Of a stretch of 64,000 bases of DNA, positions 44,888 to 53,134 are shown one piece after another. This stretch comes from DASXUG01 sp036504995. Its GTDB lineage: Bacteria > Pseudomonadota > Gammaproteobacteria > Burkholderiales > Methylophilaceae. Under the pieces are notes generated by a model. It did no database searches. It had not been told where the DNA came from and worked only from the letters and a program-made list of their open reading frames with translations. The first letter of the stretch is position 1. Every line of letters starts with the position of its first letter. Made by a program: the position numbers and the translations under genes. Location of the stretch: positions 62,001 to 126,000 of the forward strand of contig DASXUG010000007.1 in NCBI GenBank assembly GCA_036504995.1, in the 5' to 3' direction.

Positions 44888-45835
44888 ATGGATAGATTCG
44901 ATACTATGCTCGCTTTTACGCGGGTGGTTGAGCTTAAAAGCTTTACGCAAGCAGCGGCTTCTTTAAACATGCCTAAAGCCACATTGTCGGCGCAGGTGGT
45001 CGCTTTAGAGAAAAGGCTCAACGTAAAATTGCTGCATCGCACCACGCGTCAAGTGAGCGCAACCACAGACGGTGCGGCTTATTATGAACATGCTTTACGG
45101 CTGCTCAATGATTTAGAGCTTGCTGAGACCTCGCTAATGCAATCGCGTCAAGTGTATCGTGGTCGTTTGCGGGTAGATACTTCGTTGACGATTGCCAAAC
45201 AAATATTGATTCCGAATTTGCATGACTTTTTAAGTCGCTATCCTGAAATTGAGCTGGAACTAGGTTGCACCGACCGTACGGTAGATTTATTACAAGAGGG
45301 TGTTGATTGTGCCATCCGTGGTGGTATGCCAATTGATGAATCGCTGGTGGCGCGTAAGTTGATTGAGACGAGTCCGATTACCTGTGCCAGCCCATCTTAT
45401 TTAGAGCGTTACGACACACCAAAAACACTGCAGGATTTGGCGGAGCATCATGTGATTCACTCGATCTCAACCAGAACGGGCAAGGTGGTGGGCTTGCGCT
45501 ATTTGCAAGAGGGTAATCTTGTTAGTTATTCGGGCCGTAGAAAAATTGCCTTGAATGACATCAATGCTTGTTTAGAGGCTACGCTGGCAGGTATGGGGGT
45601 GGCGCAGCTTCCTTATATCAGCGCGAGAAAAGAGATTGCCCAAGGAAATCTTATTCGTATATTGCAAGATTTTCCTGCTGAAACCACTGCGGCTTATATC
45701 GTATATTTACAAAATCGGCATTTGTCAGCCAATGTGCGCGTGTTTGTAGATTGGGTAGTGGAATTGTTTGCTAAAGAGCAACAAACCTATCACAACACTT
45801 GCTGCTATAAGAAGCAGGACGCAAGTGTTGTGTAG
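44888..45835 (+). CDS. LysR-family transcriptional regulator
   Basis: The 315-aa protein starts with a winged helix-turn-helix (FTRVVELKSFTQAAASLNMP, residues 10-29, then KATLSAQVVALEKRL) of the CrgA/AaeR-like subgroup, followed by the type 2 periplasmic-binding-like inducer domain (about 90-295). It is divergent from the SDR-ADH-EamA-DUF2798 group and probably controls it through the palindrome in the 115-base gap. Inducer unknown; the neighbouring oxidoreductases suggest a small reactive organic compound. The last 15 or so residues are polar, with CCYKK, and may be non-conserved. Confidence 0.92.
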   Translation: MDRFDTMLAFTRVVELKSFTQAAASLNMPKATLSAQVVALEKRLNVKLLHRTTRQVSATTDGAAYYEHALRLLNDLELAETSLMQSRQVYRGRLRVDTSLTIAKQILIPNLHDFLSRYPEIELELGCTDRTVDLLQEGVDCAIRGGMPIDESLVARKLIETSPITCASPSYLERYDTPKTLQDLAEHHVIHSISTRTGKVVGLRYLQEGNLVSYSGRRKIALNDINACLEATLAGMGVAQLPYISARKEIAQGNLIRILQDFPAETTAAYIVYLQNRHLSANVRVFVDWVVELFAKEQQTYHNTCCYKKQDASVV

Positions 45836-45840
45836 TAATT

Positions 45841-45990
45841 AGCCGAGTGATTATGAGTCGATTCAAAATTTTAGCTTCGGCTCACCTAAAGGTTAGCCTG
45901 CACTGAAACTTCGAGTCTTGAACCGTTATTAGACTCTTTTATCTTTCTCAATTAACGCGTAAGCCGAGTGATTATGAATCGATTCAAAGT
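45841..45990. repeat. Partial duplication of the folE2 3' end
   Basis: A 29-base segment at 45841-45869 matches 45962-45990 with two mismatches. The second copy encodes the C-terminal ENFESIHNHSAYA region of folE2; the first lies past the folE2 stop and translates in part to NFESTHNHSA before a stop in frame. It looks like a decayed tandem duplication. Confidence 0.6.
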
Positions 45991-46741
45991 TCTCTGACTC
46001 AACAATAAATTTATCGATACGTTTTTCATCGTTGAGTTTAGCCGCTACGTCGCGCACCATATCTTCGACAAATTTTGGGTTGTCATAAGCGCGTTCAGTG
46101 ACAAATTTTTCATCAGGGCGTTTGAGTAAGCCGTATAGCTCGCAAGAAGCTTGATCTTCAACCATGCGAATAATTTCTTCAACCCAAATAAAGTCGTTGA
46201 TCAAGGCGGTGACGGTCACGTGTGAACGTTGATTGTGCGCACCGTAGTCAGAGATTTTTTTCGAGCAAGGGCAAAGGCTAGTCACTGGCACCAGCACTTT
46301 AACGGTAATATCAAACTTACCTTTTTTGATCTCGCCAATAAAGCTTACTTCATAATCTAACAAGCTTTGTACGCCTGAAATTGGCGCTGCTTTATTGATA
46401 AAGTAGGGGAAACGCATTTCCACATAACCAGATTCGGCTTCAAGGCGCTTAACCATTTCACGCAGAATAGTTTCAAAAGACTCAATCGAAATCTCACGTT
46501 CATTCATGTTGAGAATCTCAACAAAGCGCGACATATGCGTACCTTTGAAGTTGTGCGGTAAATGCACATACATATCAAACATCGCCACCGTGTGTTGCAC
46601 GCCGCCTGTTTTATCTTTGACTTTTACTGGGTGGCGAATCGATTTGATACCGACTTTATCAATAGCCAAATGTCTGACATCAGGGGTATTTTGTACATCC
46701 TCGATAGGTGCGTTGTTGTGCAAATCGTTAGCTTTGTTCAT
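45929..46741 (-). CDS. folE2: GTP cyclohydrolase FolE2 (type IB)
   Basis: FolE2 makes 7,8-dihydroneopterin triphosphate, the first step of folate and tetrahydromethanopterin synthesis, using metals other than zinc when needed. The 270-aa protein carries the family's metal site CPCSKKISDYGAHNQRS (about residue 155, with the catalytic cysteine) and MYVHLPHNFKGTHMSRFVE near 55. It follows dxs on the minus strand with 44 bases between. Zinc-independent type IB is often linked to Zur control, but I see no clear Zur box. The last 29 bases before the tail recur downstream of the gene (see repeat). Confidence 0.95.
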   Translation of the reverse strand: MNKANDLHNNAPIEDVQNTPDVRHLAIDKVGIKSIRHPVKVKDKTGGVQHTVAMFDMYVHLPHNFKGTHMSRFVEILNMNEREISIESFETILREMVKRLEAESGYVEMRFPYFINKAAPISGVQSLLDYEVSFIGEIKKGKFDITVKVLVPVTSLCPCSKKISDYGAHNQRSHVTVTALINDFIWVEEIIRMVEDQASCELYGLLKRPDEKFVTERAYDNPKFVEDMVRDVAAKLNDEKRIDKFIVESENFESIHNHSAYALIEKDKRV

Positions 46742-46785
46742 GCGTTTTCTCTTTTAATACGTATACTTAATACTTGAGTATACTA

Positions 46786-48642
46786 CTAGGTTAATTTTTT
46801 CTCAATTGCGGCAATAATGCCTGTAGCATTCAGACCGCATTCTGCCAACATGGTTTCATGTACGCCGTGCTCGATAAATATATCGGGTAGCCCTAAGCAT
46901 AATGTTTGTGTGTAGAGGTTATTCGCTTGCATAAACTCCATCACCGCTGCACCCGCACCGCCCATAATGGCATTTTCTTCTACGGTCACTAGCAGTTGGT
47001 GTGTTGCGGCTAATTCGCGGATAAGCGCTTCATCAATCGGTTTCACAAAGCGCATATTGGCGACCGTGGCATCTAATTTTTCAGCGGCCGCTATTGCTGG
47101 AGTGACCATGCTACCAAAAGCGAGAATGGCAACTTTTTGAATGGCGTTGTTGCTAGCATGGCGGCAGATTTCACCTTTGCCCAGCGCTAGCGCTTTCATG
47201 GTTTTTTGCGGTTTTACGCCAGTACCTGAGCCGCGTGGGTAACGCACGGCAGTTGGCCCGTTGTGCTGAAAAGCGGTATACAGCATTTGTCTGCATTCAT
47301 TTTCATCTGCGGGTGCCATCACCACCATATTGGGGATGCAGCGTAAATAGGTTAAATCAAAGCTACCTGCATGGGTTGGACCATCTGCGCCTACAAGGCC
47401 TGCACGATCAATGGCAAATACCACTGGCAAGTTTTGCAGCGCAATATCGTGTATCAATTGGTCATAAGCGCGCTGTAAAAAGGTGGAGTAAATAGCCACG
47501 ACAGGTTTTAGGCCGTCACACGCTATACCAGCGGCAAAGGTAAGCGCGTGTTGTTCGGCAATGCCTACATCAAAATAGCGGGCAGGGTACTTTTCAGCAA
47601 AAGCATTTAAGCCCGAGCCATCACACATGGCAGGGGTGATACCAATTAGGCGCTCATCTTGCTCTGCCATATCAACCAGCCAATCGCTAAACACTTGTGT
47701 GTAAGTTTTTTGGCTAGCGGTAGTAACAGATTGCCCATTGCTTGGGTCAAATTTACCTACTCCGTGGAATTTGCCAGGGTTTTGCTCAGCGGGTTCAAAG
47801 CCATGTCCTTTTTGCGTAACCACGTGCAAAAACTGCGGCCCTTTAAGTTGGCGGATATTGCTTAACGTAGCGAGTAGCGTGTCTAAATTATGACCATCAA
47901 TGGGCCCGATATAGTTAAAGCCAAACTCTTCAAATAATGTGCCTGGTGTCATCATGCCTTTGACGTGTTCTTCGGCACGTTTGGCAAACTCCAGCATGGG
48001 TGGCATCACGCCTAATACTTTTTCACCAGAACGGCGCACGCTATCATAAAAACGACCTGAAAGCAGCCGTGCCAGATAGTTTTGTAATGCACCTACATTG
48101 GGTGAAATCGACATATCGTTGTCGTTAAGCACTACCAATAAATTCGCATCCATTGCACCTGCGTTGTTGAGCGCTTCAAAAGCCATACCAGCCGTCATCG
48201 CGCCATCACCAATAATGGCGATTGAGCGCCGCTCAGAGCCACTTAATTTGGCTGCCACTGCCATGCCCAGTGCGGCAGAGATCGAGGTGCTGGAATGGCC
48301 TGTGCCAAAGGTATCAAATTCGCTTTCATGGCGACGAGGAAAGCCAGCAATCCCATTAGGTTTGCGTAGCTCGGCCATTGAGGCGCGTCTACCTGTTAAG
48401 ATTTTATGCGGATAGGTTTGGTGGCCCACATCCCACACCAAACGGTCATCTGGTGTGTTGTAGATGTAATGTAAGGCAATGGTAAGCTCAACCACGCCGA
48501 GGTTAGACGATAAGTGGCCACCCGTTTGCGACACGCTATCGAGAATAAAGGTGCGTAGTTGCTCTGCTAGTTCAGGTAACTGTTTGCGATCAAGCTTGCG
48601 TAACTCGGTCGGGGAGTGAATAGTGTCAAGTAATGGATACAT
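46786..48642 (-). CDS. dxs: 1-deoxy-D-xylulose-5-phosphate synthase
   Basis: Dxs joins pyruvate and glyceraldehyde 3-phosphate with thiamine diphosphate, the first step of the MEP isoprenoid pathway. The 618-aa protein has the conserved segments DVGHQTYPHKILTGR near residue 70, GTGHSSTSISAALG near 115, the ThDP motif GDGAMTAGMAFEALNNAG near 145, and DRAGLVGADGPTH near 420. Length is typical. It starts 8 bases after ispA, so the two share a transcript (xseB-ispA-dxs), and folE2 follows. Confidence 0.97.
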   Translation of the reverse strand: MYPLLDTIHSPTELRKLDRKQLPELAEQLRTFILDSVSQTGGHLSSNLGVVELTIALHYIYNTPDDRLVWDVGHQTYPHKILTGRRASMAELRKPNGIAGFPRRHESEFDTFGTGHSSTSISAALGMAVAAKLSGSERRSIAIIGDGAMTAGMAFEALNNAGAMDANLLVVLNDNDMSISPNVGALQNYLARLLSGRFYDSVRRSGEKVLGVMPPMLEFAKRAEEHVKGMMTPGTLFEEFGFNYIGPIDGHNLDTLLATLSNIRQLKGPQFLHVVTQKGHGFEPAEQNPGKFHGVGKFDPSNGQSVTTASQKTYTQVFSDWLVDMAEQDERLIGITPAMCDGSGLNAFAEKYPARYFDVGIAEQHALTFAAGIACDGLKPVVAIYSTFLQRAYDQLIHDIALQNLPVVFAIDRAGLVGADGPTHAGSFDLTYLRCIPNMVVMAPADENECRQMLYTAFQHNGPTAVRYPRGSGTGVKPQKTMKALALGKGEICRHASNNAIQKVAILAFGSMVTPAIAAAEKLDATVANMRFVKPIDEALIRELAATHQLLVTVEENAIMGGAGAAVMEFMQANNLYTQTLCLGLPDIFIEHGVHETMLAECGLNATGIIAAIEKKLT

Positions 48643-48650
48643 AAATTCGG

Positions 48651-49556
48651 TTAAAAGCCACGCTGAGTAATAAATTGCGCCAGTTGTTGCAAGCGTTTAG
48701 CTTCATCGCCGTAAGCTGCAAGCGGCTCTATTGCGTGGTTATAGAGTTCTTGTGCCAATTCTTTCGCGCGTGGTAAGCCTAAAATGGTGACATAAGTGGG
48801 TTTATTGCTCATGGCATCTTTGCCAGCGGTTTTGCCCAAGGTGGCGGTATCGGCCTCGGTATCTAAAATATCATCTACCACCTGAAATGCCAGCCCGATA
48901 TTTTGCGCATAGTGGTCAACGGCAGCAATGCGCGCATCCTCTACTCCGCCCACACTATAGCCGCCCAATAAAGCAGCTGCACGGATGAGTGCGCCTGTTT
49001 TGTGGATATGCATATGTTCCAGTTCAGTTTGCGTCAACTGTTGGCCTACACTGGCTAAGTCTATTGCTTGACCACCTGCCATGCCGCGTGAGCCACTGGC
49101 AAGCGCGAGAATATTCACCATGGCTAGCTGGTGACGCAGGCTAACGCCAGTTTCTGCCGCAGAAATTACCTGAAATGCAAGGGATTGCAACGCATCCCCC
49201 ACCAGTAACGCTGTCGCATCATCATATTGCTTATGGCATGAGGGCTTGCCACGACGTAAATCATCATCATCCATGCACGGCATATCATCATGCACTAGTG
49301 AGTAGGCATGTATCATTTCTACTGCCGCAGCAGCAGCATCTGCCTGAGTTAATTGCTCGGTGGAGGGGTGGGTCTGGCAAAATTCGGCCGCCGCGTAAGC
49401 CAGCAAGGCGCGCACGCGTTTACCGCCACCCAAAATGGAATAACGCATCGCTTCATGCAAGCGTTGTGGGGCAATATGAATAGCTGGCAAATAGCTATCT
49501 AACACCTCTTCCATACGGGCTTGTATGGACATAGACCATTGCTTGAAATCAGTCAT
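48651..49556 (-). CDS. ispA: Farnesyl diphosphate synthase (polyprenyl synthetase)
   Basis: IspA condenses isopentenyl diphosphate units to farnesyl diphosphate. The 301-aa protein has the first aspartate-rich motif in DDMPCMDDDDLRRG (about residue 92) and the second in VVDDILDTEAD near 225, with GGKRVRALL near 45. Residues before the first motif (YSLVHDD) match the short-chain C15 class. It sits between xseB (15 bases) and dxs (8 bases), the standard betaproteobacterial order. Confidence 0.95.
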   Translation of the reverse strand: MTDFKQWSMSIQARMEEVLDSYLPAIHIAPQRLHEAMRYSILGGGKRVRALLAYAAAEFCQTHPSTEQLTQADAAAAAVEMIHAYSLVHDDMPCMDDDDLRRGKPSCHKQYDDATALLVGDALQSLAFQVISAAETGVSLRHQLAMVNILALASGSRGMAGGQAIDLASVGQQLTQTELEHMHIHKTGALIRAAALLGGYSVGGVEDARIAAVDHYAQNIGLAFQVVDDILDTEADTATLGKTAGKDAMSNKPTYVTILGLPRAKELAQELYNHAIEPLAAYGDEAKRLQQLAQFITQRGF

Positions 49557-49571
49557 TTAAATGCTTGTCTG

Positions 49572-49874
49572 TCACTGGTTAGCGTCATCGTTGGTATAAG
49601 GTTGTAATTGTTGTGCCTCATTCAAAATACGCACTTGTTGCTCAACGTTATTGAGCGTTTGCTGGCAAAACTGCAATAACGCTGTACCGCGTTTAAAGGC
49701 AGAGAGTGATTGCTCAAGTGGTAACTGGTTTGATTCCATCTGGCTAACGATAGATTCTAGTTCTTTGATGGCGGTTTCAAAGCTAGTGCCCGCTATAATG
49801 TCCGTTGCGGATTGTTGCAATGCAGATTGGTGATCGCCGAGTGCCATTTCGGCTTGTTGTGTTTTTTTAACCAT
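49572..49874 (-). CDS. xseB: Exodeoxyribonuclease VII small subunit
   Basis: XseB is the small helical subunit of exonuclease VII, which degrades single-stranded DNA. The core (FETAIKELESIVSQMESNQL, about residues 33-52, then PLEQSLSAFKRGTALLQFC) matches the family. The 100-aa product has an N-terminal extension of about 25 residues; MALGDHQ at residue 10 is a possible later start. It begins the xseB-ispA-dxs group. Confidence 0.92.
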   Translation of the reverse strand: MVKKTQQAEMALGDHQSALQQSATDIIAGTSFETAIKELESIVSQMESNQLPLEQSLSAFKRGTALLQFCQQTLNNVEQQVRILNEAQQLQPYTNDDANQ

Positions 49875-49923
49875 CCGCTATTTTAACCCATTCGGGTAAA
49901 AATACAGCCAAAACGTGCAACAT

Positions 49924-50589
49924 TTAGCGCAGAATTTTGTTTAAAAAATCTCGGATATCGCTAATCTCTTCCATACTCACTGTGTGCGCCATGGGATATT
50001 CATGCCAATCCACTTGGTAATCATTTGATTTAAGCGCATTCAAAGAACGCTGTGCGCGACTCATGGGGATAACATTATCCACCGTGCCATGTGCCATAAA
50101 AATAGGGATATGTTTATTGGCTGGGCTTGCTTCTGCGGCAAGGGAACTTTCTAATGCTAAATAGGTAGAAAGTGCCAAAATGCCCGCTAATGGTTCGGTG
50201 TGGCGCAGCCCTGTTTGTAACGCAATCGCCCCTCCTTGTGAAAAACCTACCAATACAATTTTTTTACTAGGAATGCCGCGTGCTACCTGTTGGGCAATCA
50301 GCTCCTCAATTTGCTGCTGCGTTGCACGTATGCCAACTTCATCCTCTTGGCTATTGCCGCCAAAGGCAATAATGTCATACCAGCCAGGCATTTCATAACC
50401 ATTGTTGGCGGTAATCGGGCGGTGTGGTGCATGCGGTAAAATAAAGCGCGTATTGGGAATTTTAAGCATCTGTACCACAGGCTCAAAATCATGACCATCT
50501 GCGCCCAAGCCGTGCAACCAGATCACACTCGCGTGTATCGGCAGGGAAGTTTCTATGACAAGGCTATCAAGGCCTGTATGGCTGTGCAT
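49924..50589 (-). CDS. Alpha/beta-hydrolase carboxylesterase/phospholipase
   Basis: The 221-aa protein belongs to the carboxylesterase family of PF02230 type (EstB, YpfH, acyl-protein thioesterase-like). It has IWLHGLGADGHDFEPV near residue 23, the nucleophile elbow GFSQGGAIALQTGL near 115, and the acid and histidine in HGTVDNVIPM and HTVSMEEI. No signal peptide is present, so it is cytosolic. Natural substrates are usually short-chain esters. It starts the minus-strand stretch beyond xseB, with 49 bases between; the cyclic-nucleotide phosphodiesterase lies divergently. Confidence 0.9.
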   Translation of the reverse strand: MHSHTGLDSLVIETSLPIHASVIWLHGLGADGHDFEPVVQMLKIPNTRFILPHAPHRPITANNGYEMPGWYDIIAFGGNSQEDEVGIRATQQQIEELIAQQVARGIPSKKIVLVGFSQGGAIALQTGLRHTEPLAGILALSTYLALESSLAAEASPANKHIPIFMAHGTVDNVIPMSRAQRSLNALKSNDYQVDWHEYPMAHTVSMEEISDIRDFLNKILR

Positions 50590-50784
50590 ATTTATAATCC
50601 TAAAAGTGAACTAGTCTTGCATCTGCCTTGGATGATATTAAAAACCAAGCGCTTAGGCTATACTTTCTTAAAACAATTAAAATTTAGAATTGTATGAAAG
50701 CTAGTGATTTTTACGCGAATGCTATTTCTGGTTCTAATGATTAAAATATTCGTACAAAGCTTACTTTAGCCAATAGGGGAGTTA

Positions 50785-51561
50785 ATGCAATTAAAAGTCT
50801 TAGGCTGTAGCGGCGGCATAGGCGGCGGGCTGCGCACCACCTCATTTTTGCTCGATGACGATATATTGATCGACGCGGGCACAGGCGTGGGCGATTTATC
50901 CATTGTGCAACTGGCTAAAATAGACCATATCTTTATTACCCACTCTCATCTAGACCATATTGCCTATATCCCGCTATTGCTTGATACAGTGATGGAAACA
51001 CGCAAAAAACCAGTGACGATTTACGCCACGGCAGAGACGCAACAAGCCCTCAAAAAACATCTATTTAACTGGCATATCTGGCCAGATTTTAGCCAAATCC
51101 CTAGTGCACACCAGCCTGTTATGCAATATCAAACGATTGAGCTAGGTGAAGTTGTGACTTTAGGCGGGAGACAAATTACTGCACTACCAGCCAATCATGT
51201 GGTGCCAGCCGTGGGTTATCAAGTCAACAGCGGACAGGCTAGCTGGGTGTTTACGGGAGATACCACCAGTTGCCCCGAGTTTTGGGTAGCGGCTAATCAA
51301 ATAGCCAATTTAAAATATTTGATTATCGAAACCTCATATACCAATGCCGAAAGCGCCTTAGCAATGCAATCCAAACACCTATGGCCAACGCAGTTATTGC
51401 AAGATTTAACGCAATTACAAGGCGATGCAGAGGTTTATATCACCCATTTAAAACCTGTGGGTGGCGAAGAGATTATGCAGGAAATAACATATGCATGCGA
51501 AGCGCAAGACTTGCGTTTTAAACCGCAGACTTTAAAGCAGGGACAGATTTTTAATTTCTAA
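50785..51561 (+). CDS. Metallo-beta-lactamase-fold 3',5'-cyclic-nucleotide phosphodiesterase (class II type)
   Basis: The 258-aa protein has the zinc motif THSHLDH (H53, H55, D57, H58), the opening GCSGGIGGGLRTTSFLLDD of class II cyclic-nucleotide phosphodiesterases, and a later FTGDTTSCPEFW segment. These enzymes hydrolyse cAMP or cGMP. An adenylate cyclase and its receptor are not in the window, so the physiological substrate is unproven. A GGCGGAATA hairpin follows the stop; pilin genes lie convergently downstream, which is suggestive because type IV pili are often cAMP-controlled, but not proof of a link. Confidence 0.88.
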   Translation: MQLKVLGCSGGIGGGLRTTSFLLDDDILIDAGTGVGDLSIVQLAKIDHIFITHSHLDHIAYIPLLLDTVMETRKKPVTIYATAETQQALKKHLFNWHIWPDFSQIPSAHQPVMQYQTIELGEVVTLGGRQITALPANHVVPAVGYQVNSGQASWVFTGDTTSCPEFWVAANQIANLKYLIIETSYTNAESALAMQSKHLWPTQLLQDLTQLQGDAEVYITHLKPVGGEEIMQEITYACEAQDLRFKPQTLKQGQIFNF

Positions 51562-51576
51562 AAAGTAAATTAGTAG

Positions 51577-51602
51577 GGCGGAATAGTGAAATGTATTCCG
51601 CC
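51577..51602. repeat. GGCGGAATA hairpin between phosphodiesterase and pilins
   Basis: GGCGGAATA (51577-51585) and TATTCCGCC (51594-51602) pair perfectly around an 8-base loop, 15 bases after the phosphodiesterase stop. A similar hairpin repeat is common between genes in betaproteobacteria (from memory). It may act as a transcript end. No T-run follows. Confidence 0.5.
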
Positions 51603-51642
51603 GTATGAAGTTCAGCAAGTTGCGTTTTAATGCATGGACCTT

Positions 51643-51680
51643 AAAAAGTCAAAGGGCAGAATATTCAATATATTCTACCC
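51643..51680 (-). terminator. Terminator downstream of the pilin pair
   Basis: On the minus strand a stem formed by 51654-51663 and 51671-51680 (one mismatch, 7-base loop) is followed by TTTGACTTTTT (51643-51653). It lies 54 bases past the stop of the distal pilin. Confidence 0.65.
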
Positions 51681-51733
51681 TCTGAGGTGATGCTGTTCGG
51701 CGCATTACACTTTGCTATTACGCCCTACGCTAG

Positions 51734-52144
51734 CTATTTACAATAGTTTGCAGCCTGACATGTCCCACTTTGAGTCCAAACAATGGCGCTGCCAGCAGCG
51801 TTAAGGGCTGGCGTTAATACGAAAGTTTTACCGCCCGCAGCCGTAGTGCCTGTCATAGTAATTACACCATTTACAACTGTCATGCCTGCTGCCAAAGCAG
51901 TTGTAGCGGCAGCCGCCGCAGGGATGCCACTTGAGCCAGCATCACATGCCGCCAGAGTTGGGTCTGTGTCTTGATAACACAATGCAACAGCCTGTTTGTA
52001 CGAGTCGGAAATAGACACAACCTCAGCAAACTTCGCTTTTTTTGTGTAATCACTATAAGCAGGAATCGCAATCGCAGCCAAAATACCGATAATCGCTACT
52101 ACGATCATTAACTCAATCAGGGTGAAACCTTGTTGATTTTGCAT
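51734..52144 (-). CDS. Type IVa major-pilin-like protein (second tandem copy)
   Basis: This 136-aa prepilin has a five-residue leader (MQNQQ-G) then the N-methylated helix FTLIELMIVVAIIGILAAIA with the key E5. A disulfide pair in the C-terminus (CQAANYC) and a second pair (LCYQ...AACDAG) follow. From the QQGFTLIE segment to the end it differs from the upstream copy by one residue only (VVNGV against VVDGV). A hairpin at 52165-52198 and an AAGGTGAG ribosome-binding site lie between the two genes. Type IV pilins serve twitching, adhesion and DNA uptake. It could also be a specialised pseudopilin, but the length and loop favour pilin. Confidence 0.93.
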   Translation of the reverse strand: MQNQQGFTLIELMIVVAIIGILAAIAIPAYSDYTKKAKFAEVVSISDSYKQAVALCYQDTDPTLAACDAGSSGIPAAAAATTALAAGMTVVNGVITMTGTTAAGGKTFVLTPALNAAGSAIVWTQSGTCQAANYCK

Positions 52145-52164
52145 ATAATTATCTCACCTTAAAG

Positions 52165-52198
52165 TGAGGCATGTATCTATACTTTGCTACATGCCTCA
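52165..52198 (-). repeat. Perfect 11-bp hairpin between the tandem pilin genes
   Basis: TGAGGCATGTA (52165-52175) and TACATGCCTCA (52188-52198) pair around a 12-base loop, 5 bases after the stop of the first pilin gene and ahead of the ribosome-binding site of the second. No T-run follows. Likely roles are transcript processing, stabilising the first message, or partial attenuation. Confidence 0.7.
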
Positions 52199-52203
52199 TA
52201 GTT

Positions 52204-52629
52204 TTATTTGCAATAGTTTGCAGCCTGACATGTCCCACTTTGAGTCCAAACAATGGCGCTGCCAGCAGCGTTAAGGGCTGGTGTTAACACGAACGTTTTA
52301 CCGCCCGCAGCCGTAGTGCCTGTCATAGTAATTACACCATCTACAACTGTCATGCCTGCTGCCAAAGCAGTTGTAGCGGCAGCTGCTGCAGGGATGCCAC
52401 TTGAGCCAGCATCACATGCTGCCAAAGTTGGGTCTGTGTCTTGATAACACAATGCGACAGCCTGTTTGTAAGAGTCGGAAATAGATACAACCTCAGCAAA
52501 CTTCGCTTTTTTTGTGTAATCACTATAGGCAGGAATCGCAATCGCAGCCAAAATACCGATAATCGCTACTACGATCATTAACTCAATCAAGGTAAAACCT
52601 TGTTGTACTTTTTTCATTTGCATATTCAT
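52204..52629 (-). CDS. Type IVa major-pilin-like protein (first tandem copy)
   Basis: This 141-aa prepilin starts MNMQMKKVQQG; an internal MKKVQQG start (codon 5) would give the common six-residue leader. The prepilin peptidase site G-F, the hydrophobic helix with E5, and the C-terminal disulfide loop are intact, as in the downstream copy. It is promoter-proximal of the pair. I searched 52630-52870 by eye for a sigma-54 promoter (GG-N10-GC), as pilA often has, and found none that convinced me. The opposite strand holds vapB, so the 268-base gap is shared. Confidence 0.94.
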   Translation of the reverse strand: MNMQMKKVQQGFTLIELMIVVAIIGILAAIAIPAYSDYTKKAKFAEVVSISDSYKQAVALCYQDTDPTLAACDAGSSGIPAAAAATTALAAGMTVVDGVITMTGTTAAGGKTFVLTPALNAAGSAIVWTQSGTCQAANYCK

Positions 52630-52839
52630 CTTTGTTTCCTTTTTAAAAAATTAAAACCCTTAAGATTTGTTTCAAAAAATATTTATCCATTCGGGCAAAA
52701 CCATTTTTAGTTGCTTGAAATACATTTGCTTGCCTAGTGAGTGCATAGTAGCGCGGTGCATTAAAATTGCGCAGTATTGTGTGAATCTGCGTAAGGCGCT
52801 TTGACAAAAATTGTCATAGTGATTAAGAGCTGTTTTAGT

Positions 52840-52878
52840 TTGACGGTAGTTTTATTTTTGTATATACTTTTTGTATAT
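52840..52878 (+). promoter_or_regulatory. vapBC promoter with repeated operator
   Basis: TTGACG (52840-52845), a 17-base spacer and TATACT (52863-52868) form a good promoter 30 bases before the vapB ATG. TTGTATAT occurs twice (52858-52865 and 52871-52878), overlapping and following the -10, as expected for an autorepressed toxin-antitoxin operon. A perfect TGACAA-AAA-TTGTCA palindrome lies just upstream (52802-52816). Confidence 0.6.
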
Positions 52879-52897
52879 TTTAAAAGGAGTATTAATA

Positions 52898-53128
52898 ATG
52901 ACCACTGCGCGCGTTTTTCAATCTGGCAATAGTCAAGCAGTTAGGTTGCCTAAAGAGTTTAGGTTTAATAGTAAAGATGTTGAGATTTTTCAGCGGGGGG
53001 ATGAGGTGGTGTTACGCGAAAAGCGCTATACACCTGCCGATGCGCTACTTATTTTTGCTGGGTTTCCCGCTGACTTTATGAGTGAACCAAGGGAAGATAG
53101 TGAGCCGCAAGTGCGTGAGGGGCTTTAG
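52898..53128 (+). CDS. vapB: VapB-type antitoxin (AbrB/SpoVT fold)
   Basis: The 76-aa protein opens with the swapped-hairpin DNA-binding segment MTTARVFQSGNSQAVRLPKE and continues VEIFQRGDEVVLRE, a typical VapB pattern. The acidic C-terminus (SEPREDSEPQVREGL) would wrap the toxin. The start is taken at the ATG at 52898, which has an AAGGAGT site 7 bases upstream; the TTG-led extension to 52871 covers the operator repeat. It precedes vapC by 6 bases and is probably coupled to it. Confidence 0.94.
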   Translation: MTTARVFQSGNSQAVRLPKEFRFNSKDVEIFQRGDEVVLREKRYTPADALLIFAGFPADFMSEPREDSEPQVREGL

Positions 53129-53134
53129 GTTTAT

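Noticed and set aside
52630..52870. Sigma-54 promoter for the pilin genes
   Set aside because: No GG-N10-GC pair with the surrounding consensus could be found on the minus strand.
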